Of a DNA stretch of 9,939 bases, positions 6,180 through 9,939 are shown in pieces; within the stretch, counting starts at the first letter, position 1, and every line of letters starts with the position of its first letter. Origin of the DNA: Bacteroidales bacterium (lineage in GTDB: Bacteria > Bacteroidota > Bacteroidia > Bacteroidales > WCHB1-69). The notes beneath the pieces were generated by a model. The model was not told where the DNA came from and ran no database searches. It worked only from the letters and a program-made list of their open reading frames with translations. The position numbers were made by a program, and so were the translations under genes. The DNA is taken from positions 1-9,939 of the forward strand of contig JAISRU010000033.1 in assembly GCA_031273515.1 (NCBI GenBank), read 5' to 3'.

Positions 6180-6396
6180 GATTGTCTGAACTCTGATTTA
6201 TATTTCGACAAGCTCAATATCCATCTGATTAAATGATAGACATGATTATTAGTAGACAAGTGAACAATTCTGCGGAAATCTGTGTTCATCTGTATAATCT
6301 GTGTCATCCGGTGCGCTAAAAATAATCATAGTCCATCATATAAATCACAGTTCAAGACAATAAGCGTCGCTTTGCGCTCTTGTCCACTTGTTTACT
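6180..6396. repeat. Mosaic of short interspersed repeats in a gene-free region
   Basis: No gene is visible between the TPR promoter and the next promoter. The stretch contains several repeat pieces. On the minus strand at 6203-6181 is AAATCAGAGTTCAGACAA. TTCGACAAGCTCAATAT lies at 6204-6220, interrupting a minus-strand relative of copy A. At 6281-6310 is a TGTGTTCATCTGTATAATC-type block. At 6321-6361 a second full copy of the AATAATCAT...AAGACAA repeat lies in the same orientation as 3381-3426. GTAGACAAGTGAACAA (6252-6267) recurs inverted at 6380-6395 with 14 of 16 bases matching. From memory, pieces of this style (GACAAGCTCA, TTCATCTGT) are common between genes in Bacteroidota. This could not be checked. 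Confidence 0.55.
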
Positions 6397-6466
6397 CGTC
6401 CACTAAAGGGTACAGAGGCGGCAAAACTAATGTTCATGCTATGAAAGATGCATTATTTTTTGTTTG

Positions 6467-6501
6467 TTTGGCGTATAATTCAAATTTTTTAGCTACTTTT
6501 G
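6467..6501 (+). promoter_or_regulatory. Promoter of the HU-like gene
   Basis: TACTTTTG at 6494-6501 matches TAnnTTTG. TTTG at 6467-6470 is a possible -33 element, but the 23-base spacer is a few bases longer than usual. This predicts an A-rich leader of roughly 145-150 bases before the ATG at 6656. Confidence 0.5.
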
Positions 6502-6655
6502 CAACATTGGACGTTGGAAAAATAAATACAGACAAAAATACTTCTGTTGCAATCAGACAAAAGGATTGTCGAAAAGAAGATTTATTTTTATCGGAAAAGA
6601 AAGAAAACAGACATTAAAACTAAACGAAATAGTAACTAAATTAAAATATAAAATT

Positions 6656-7033
6656 ATGAAGTACAAAGTGGTAGCAAGAGGAAATCCGGGAAAACCCAAA
6701 GCCCCGAAAAAGCTGTATGCCAGTCCTGTAAATGAAGGCAAATACCTGATAGAAGACTTTGCCAGAAAAAATGGAGGACGTTCAGCGCTTACACGCTTGG
6801 AAATTATGAATGTGATCAATACCTTTTTGAGCGAGTTACCCACTCATCTCAAAAGCGGATATAGCGTCAGGTTGGGAGACTTCGGAACATTTCGTCTGAA
6901 TCTTGTAAGTGATGGCGTAGAAGACAGCAAAAAATTCACAGTCGACAAAATTAAAGGTACAAGAGTGATTTTTACACCGGGGCTCGATCTCAAAGAAAGC
7001 CTGAAGAAAATACAATTGGAAGAGAAAAAGTAA
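6656..7033 (+). CDS. HU-HIG-type (HU family) nucleoid DNA-binding protein
   Basis: This is a small basic protein of 125 residues, likely a dimeric DNA-bending nucleoid protein of the Bacteroidota-typical long HU class. It starts MKYKVVARGNPGKPKAPKK and has the family layout: a short N-terminal strand and NPxxP segment, YASPVNEG (21-28), an alpha-helical region with SALTRLEIMNVINTFL (43-58), then LKSGYSVRLGDFGTFRL (65-81), in which GDFGTFRL is the HU signature. The C-terminal IKGTRVIFTPGLDLKESL (99-116) matches the strand and final helix of the family. The ATG at 6656 is preferred over an in-frame TTG at 6566, because that would add 30 atypical residues and the family starts at MxYKV. A promoter lies about 155 bases upstream and a terminator about 80 bases downstream, so it is probably a single-gene transcript. 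Its DNA targets cannot be read from sequence. Confidence 0.9.
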   Translation: MKYKVVARGNPGKPKAPKKLYASPVNEGKYLIEDFARKNGGRSALTRLEIMNVINTFLSELPTHLKSGYSVRLGDFGTFRLNLVSDGVEDSKKFTVDKIKGTRVIFTPGLDLKESLKKIQLEEKK

Positions 7034-7071
7034 GAACAAAGACGTTGTTTGCGGATCACAAAAACAAGACG

Positions 7072-7102
7072 CAAAGAACACAAATCCGTAATGTGTCCTT
7101 TG
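7072..7102. other. Imperfect inverted repeat downstream of the HU-like gene
   Basis: CAAAGAACACA at 7072-7082 and TGTGTCCTTTG at 7092-7102 are inverted repeats with one mismatch and a 9-base loop. No T tract follows directly. It sits 38 bases after the stop and could protect the mRNA 3' end or be a repeat fragment. The actual terminator lies just beyond it. Confidence 0.5.
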
Positions 7103-7114
7103 TGTCTTTGTATC

Positions 7115-7143
7115 CCGTTCTGCAATAAGTCGAACGGTTTTTT
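7115..7143 (+). terminator. Rho-independent terminator of the HU-like gene
   Basis: CCGTTC at 7115-7120 pairs with GAACGG at 7132-7137 around an 11-base loop, followed at once by TTTTTT at 7138-7143. It is in the right place and on the right strand to end the HU-like transcript before the next promoter begins at 7171. Confidence 0.75.
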
Positions 7144-7170
7144 CTCGTTTCTTACCGTCGCAATCCTGAT

Positions 7171-7201
7171 TTTGCAGTTCCGAAAATTTCATCTATCTTT
7201 G
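7171..7201 (+). promoter_or_regulatory. Consensus Bacteroidota promoter for the envelope protein-ABC pair
   Basis: TTTG at 7171-7174 (-33), a 19-base spacer, and TATCTTTG at 7194-7201 (-7) match the Bacteroidota sigma factor consensus exactly. Transcription would start around 7207, giving a leader of only about 15 bases before the ATG at 7224. It lies 28 bases after the T tract of the preceding terminator. Confidence 0.8.
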
Positions 7202-7223
7202 CCGTTCGCTAAATATAACAGGT

Positions 7224-8123
7224 ATGTATAGACACAGATTAACAATTGGCGTCATGTTCTTTGCAGGCATAATATCGGGGATTGCCTGCATCCGTTCGCG
7301 TTCCGACCAAAATGAAATAGACGATCCTATTGATATTTATTCCGTTGCCAAAAAGGATACAATGGGGAAAAACATTGTTACCGTTTCGGGGAGAGACCCG
7401 ATAGAAGTACGAAACAGAATAGCAGAGTATAAAATCCCCGAACTCTCATTTGAAGCCAAACGGAAAACATTTTATACAATCTTAGACACGCTCTATCGCT
7501 TAAATACTTCCACGGGTCAGAATATTTACAACACCATCGATTCCCTGAATTATTTAGCTATTCATTATCTAAAAAATATACTGACCGATAAAAAAAGTCT
7601 TGCTTATCCTTTGAAACATAAAATGCTCAAACGAGTTTCTTCTTACGACAAGATACTCAGCATTTATTCGTGGGAGGAAAATCTGGGCGTGAATATGCAC
7701 ACGCATATTTGTGTATTTCAGTATGTCGGCAAAAACGGAGAACCTCATTCCGTCTTCAATACCGACGACGATAATGATGAAGAATTTAATTTTTCGCACA
7801 GTCGGATCATGGCGCTCTACAAACTGTCTGCTCAGAGTGGTAATCCGTTGTATCTGGCGAATTTCACGGGCAACTACGGAAGTAAAAATTATTTCAAAGG
7901 ATCTACCATTCTTGAAATCAGAGAGAATGAACTGTTTTTCGATTACGACGCCTTTGGTGGTGATACAAAATACTTCTTTATGAATTATACCGACGGAGAA
8001 CTCCTAACGACATCCTTCTCGTACAAAACGCAGGAATTGAAATATACGTTCAAAATGCTGAATGTCGTTGTTGCTACGCGATTTATTTTCAACGGTCAGA
8101 TTTTTGAAAGACAATTGGACTGA
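7224..8123 (+). CDS. Unrecognised exported protein, possible lipoprotein, coupled to an ABC exporter
   Basis: I do not recognise this 299-residue family with confidence. The N-terminus MYRHRLTIGVMFFAGIISGI, ending in Ala21-Cys22, is a basic then hydrophobic export signal. Cys22 could be lipidated, but the -3 residue is Gly, so the lipobox is poor. The segment after it (IRSRSDQNEIDDPID) is polar and acidic. Residues about 60-150 look helical. The second half looks beta-rich, with an acidic patch NTDDDNDEEFNF and aromatic strands such as LFFDYDAFGG. The stretch IYSWEENLGVNMHTH recalls a SWD.xxGGTM-like motif I associate with secreted Bacteroidota proteins of unknown function; that is from memory only. 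The start is fixed by the consensus promoter 23 bases upstream. The stop overlaps the next ATG (TGATG), so translation is probably coupled to the ABC exporter. A periplasmic or surface accessory role is inference. Confidence 0.75.
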   Translation: MYRHRLTIGVMFFAGIISGIACIRSRSDQNEIDDPIDIYSVAKKDTMGKNIVTVSGRDPIEVRNRIAEYKIPELSFEAKRKTFYTILDTLYRLNTSTGQNIYNTIDSLNYLAIHYLKNILTDKKSLAYPLKHKMLKRVSSYDKILSIYSWEENLGVNMHTHICVFQYVGKNGEPHSVFNTDDDNDEEFNFSHSRIMALYKLSAQSGNPLYLANFTGNYGSKNYFKGSTILEIRENELFFDYDAFGGDTKYFFMNYTDGELLTTSFSYKTQELKYTFKMLNVVVATRFIFNGQIFERQLD

Positions 8124-9939
8124 TGAAAGATTTTAAAAAGTTGTTTTCTTTGCTTCAGCCTTGTCGATTCCAATTGACCGGCGTTGTCTTTTTAAATATT
8201 CTTTCTGTACTGTTTTCTGTCTTTTCCATTGCTCTATTAGCTCCTTTTCTTTCCCTGATATTCAATACGACGCCTTTGATAACAGAACAACCGGTCTTTC
8301 GTTTCGATTCGGAAAGCATCGTTTTCTATCTGAAATATCTTTTAAGTCGTATCATTGCATCGGAAGGAATGACGTCTGCTTTGCTCTTTTTAATCCTGAT
8401 TATCTTCAGTTGTTTTCTGCTCAATAAAGTGTTTAATTATCTGGCAATATGGATCATGGCTTCTGTCCGAAGTCGTATTGTCCAAACATACAGAAATCAA
8501 ATGTATGACAAATTACTGACATTGCCTTTGTCGTATTATTCCCGCAAAAAGAAAGGAGACATCATTTCCCGTGTGATTAATGACGTCCAGGATGTAGATG
8601 TTTCGATTTTACAATCCGTACAGCAGTTGTCTATCGACCCCTTGATGATGCTGTTTTATTTGTCGGCGCTTGCGTTTATCAATTTCAAACTGACCCTTTT
8701 TGTCTTGCTCTTGCTTCCTGTTTCTGGATTTATTATCAGCAGAGTACAGCGAAAACTCCGTACCGTATCCACCGCATTAAAAGAAAAACAGGGCGATATG
8801 ATCTCTTCTTTGGAAGAAAGTATCTACGGACTTCGCGTGATTAAAGCCTTTCATGCCATCGACAGGGTTTATCAACAGTTTAAAGAGCATAATCAGGCTT
8901 ACAATTATTTATATATTAAGATGTTCAGACGAAGAGATTTGTCTTCACCCATCGGGGAATTTCTTGGGACGATAACCGTAACAGGTATTCTTTTATACGG
9001 CAGTCTGTTAGTGTTTGACGCAACAAACGGTTTTTCGGCTGAATTGTTTATCACCTATATTGCCATGTTTGTACAGGTGATTAATCCTGCCAAGCTCACG
9101 GCGGAATCAGCGGCAAATCTGAAAAAAGGTTTTGCAGCTATGGAACGGATCGACGAACTGATGCAGGCAGAAGAAGTCATTACGGAAATTCCCGACGCTG
9201 TTTCTGTCGATACATTTTCCGATAAAATAGCTTTCGACCATGTTTATTTTTCATACGGAAATAATCCTGTATTAAACGACCTGACATTCAACATCGAAAA
9301 GGGGAAAATGCTTGCAGTCTGCGGACTCTCCGGCGCAGGGAAATCAACACTGACCGATTTATTGATGCGTTTTTATGATGTTTCCGCAGGGAGTATTCTC
9401 TTGGACGGACAAGATATTCGGACGCTCAATATCACGAGTTTGCGCAGATTGTTTGGGATTGTAACGCAGGAAAGTATTTTGTTCAACGATACTGTGTACA
9501 ACAATATCACATTGGGAATGAAGGATGTATCGAGGAAAGAAGTAATTCATGCGGCAGAAATTGCCAATGCCTGTGATTTTATTTACGGACTGGAACATGG
9601 TTTTGAAACGAATATAGGCGACAGAGGCATTCGTCTTTCGGGCGGACAGAAACAACGAATCAGCATAGCTCGAGCCATTCTTCGTAATCCTCCGATACTC
9701 ATTTTGGATGAAGCCACGTCTGCACTTGATACCGAATCGGAACGCATGGTTCAGCAAGCCATAGACCACATCCTGAAAAACAGGACGTCTGTACTGATTG
9801 CGCATCGTCTTTCCACCATTATTCATGCGGACGAAATTATTGTCCTGGACAAAGGTCGAATTATCGAAAAAGGAACGCATCGACAATTGTCTGCTCAAAA
9901 CGGACTCTATGCTCAGATGATTACCATGCAATCGCTGCA
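8123..9939 (+). CDS. MsbA-type ABC exporter, fused permease and ATPase (open at right edge)
   Basis: The frame is open from the ATG at 8123 to the window end, 605 codons without a stop. Since the family usually has about 580-620 residues, only the last few codons are likely missing. The N-terminal half is an exporter membrane domain with about six helices (roughly 18-48, 85-108, 173-192, 193-213, 280-300, 303-325). The nucleotide-binding domain has A-loop Tyr378, Walker A GLSGAGKST at 401-409 (Lys407), Q-loop Gln449, signature LSGGQ at 505-509, Walker B ILILDE at 525-530 with catalytic Glu530, and H-loop His561. All catalytic residues are intact, so it should be an active ATPase exporting a lipid, glycoconjugate or hydrophobic compound. 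It resembles MsbA/LipidA-type exporters, but the substrate cannot be told from sequence. It starts inside the stop codon of the upstream unknown protein. Confidence 0.93.
   Translation, partial: MKDFKKLFSLLQPCRFQLTGVVFLNILSVLFSVFSIALLAPFLSLIFNTTPLITEQPVFRFDSESIVFYLKYLLSRIIASEGMTSALLFLILIIFSCFLLNKVFNYLAIWIMASVRSRIVQTYRNQMYDKLLTLPLSYYSRKKKGDIISRVINDVQDVDVSILQSVQQLSIDPLMMLFYLSALAFINFKLTLFVLLLLPVSGFIISRVQRKLRTVSTALKEKQGDMISSLEESIYGLRVIKAFHAIDRVYQQFKEHNQAYNYLYIKMFRRRDLSSPIGEFLGTITVTGILLYGSLLVFDATNGFSAELFITYIAMFVQVINPAKLTAESAANLKKGFAAMERIDELMQAEEVITEIPDAVSVDTFSDKIAFDHVYFSYGNNPVLNDLTFNIEKGKMLAVCGLSGAGKSTLTDLLMRFYDVSAGSILLDGQDIRTLNITSLRRLFGIVTQESILFNDTVYNNITLGMKDVSRKEVIHAAEIANACDFIYGLEHGFETNIGDRGIRLSGGQKQRISIARAILRNPPILILDEATSALDTESERMVQQAIDHILKNRTSVLIAHRLSTIIHADEIIVLDKGRIIEKGTHRQLSAQNGLYAQMITMQSL

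Noticed and set aside
6180..6396. Possible CRISPR array or single long hairpin in the repeat mosaic
   Set aside because: The repeats are not regularly spaced or identical. The inverted pieces are interleaved in order, so they cannot form one stem. No cas gene is present.
6282..6617. A 111-codon plus-strand open frame before the HU-like gene
   Set aside because: It runs through the interspersed repeats and over the HU promoter, and its composition is not protein-like.
6566..6655. TTG-initiated 30-residue extension of the HU-like protein
   Set aside because: The family begins at MxYKV. The extension is Lys/Ile-rich leader sequence with a rare start codon.
9359..9931. A 190-codon open frame on the minus strand
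   Set aside because: It lies fully antisense to the ATPase domain of the ABC exporter, whose Walker A, signature and Walker B motifs are all intact in the plus frame. Its translation is low in complexity and has no family features.

Overview
The window looks like a chromosomal segment from a member of the Bacteroidota, most likely Bacteroidales. The DNA is AT-rich with little Shine-Dalgarno signal. Several genes are preceded by the phylum's characteristic -7 box TAnnTTTG, and one also has a correctly spaced TTTG -33 element. An HU-HIG-type small DNA-binding protein and a TPR/DUF368 gene pair also fit this phylum. No tRNA, rRNA, CRISPR array, transposase or phage gene was seen. The species cannot be named from the sequence.

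Left part (1-2828, all minus strand). Read in transcription order, this holds acetate kinase (ackA), a cystathionine gamma-synthase/lyase-family PLP enzyme (metB-like) and the first 108 codons of homoserine dehydrogenase (hom), which runs off the left edge. The gaps are 51 and 84 bases and the only clear -7 box lies before ackA, so the three may share a transcript. metB and hom belong to the aspartate-to-methionine/threonine pathway. ackA makes ATP from acetyl phosphate, and its usual partner pta is not adjacent.

First intergenic region (2829-3641, about 810 bases). It has no intact gene. It holds the ackA promoter, a short GC-rich hairpin, nested CTGCGCAG palindromes, a 56-codon minus-strand gene remnant, an interspersed-repeat copy, a very strong minus-strand terminator for the next operon, and a plus-strand terminator-like hairpin.

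Middle (3642-6113, minus strand). A cytoplasmic TPR protein is followed after 15 bases by a DUF368 membrane protein (PopT-type undecaprenyl-phosphate recycling family). They form a two-gene operon with its own -7 box. That box lies in a 30-base segment that also occurs, 27 of 30 identical, at the ackA promoter.

Second intergenic region (6150-6655, about 500 bases). It is a mosaic of short interspersed repeats in both orientations, ending in the promoter and leader of the next gene.

Right part (6656-9939, plus strand). An HU-HIG-type nucleoid protein with its own terminator comes first. A textbook Bacteroidota promoter then drives an unrecognised exported, possibly lipoprotein, gene. That gene overlaps by one base a full-length-looking MsbA-type ABC exporter, open at the right edge. 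The overlap suggests translational coupling and a shared envelope function.

Most of the window is ordinary housekeeping. The points most worth a second look are the unknown protein coupled to the exporter, the TPR-DUF368 pair, and the repeat-associated promoter segment shared by two unrelated operons.
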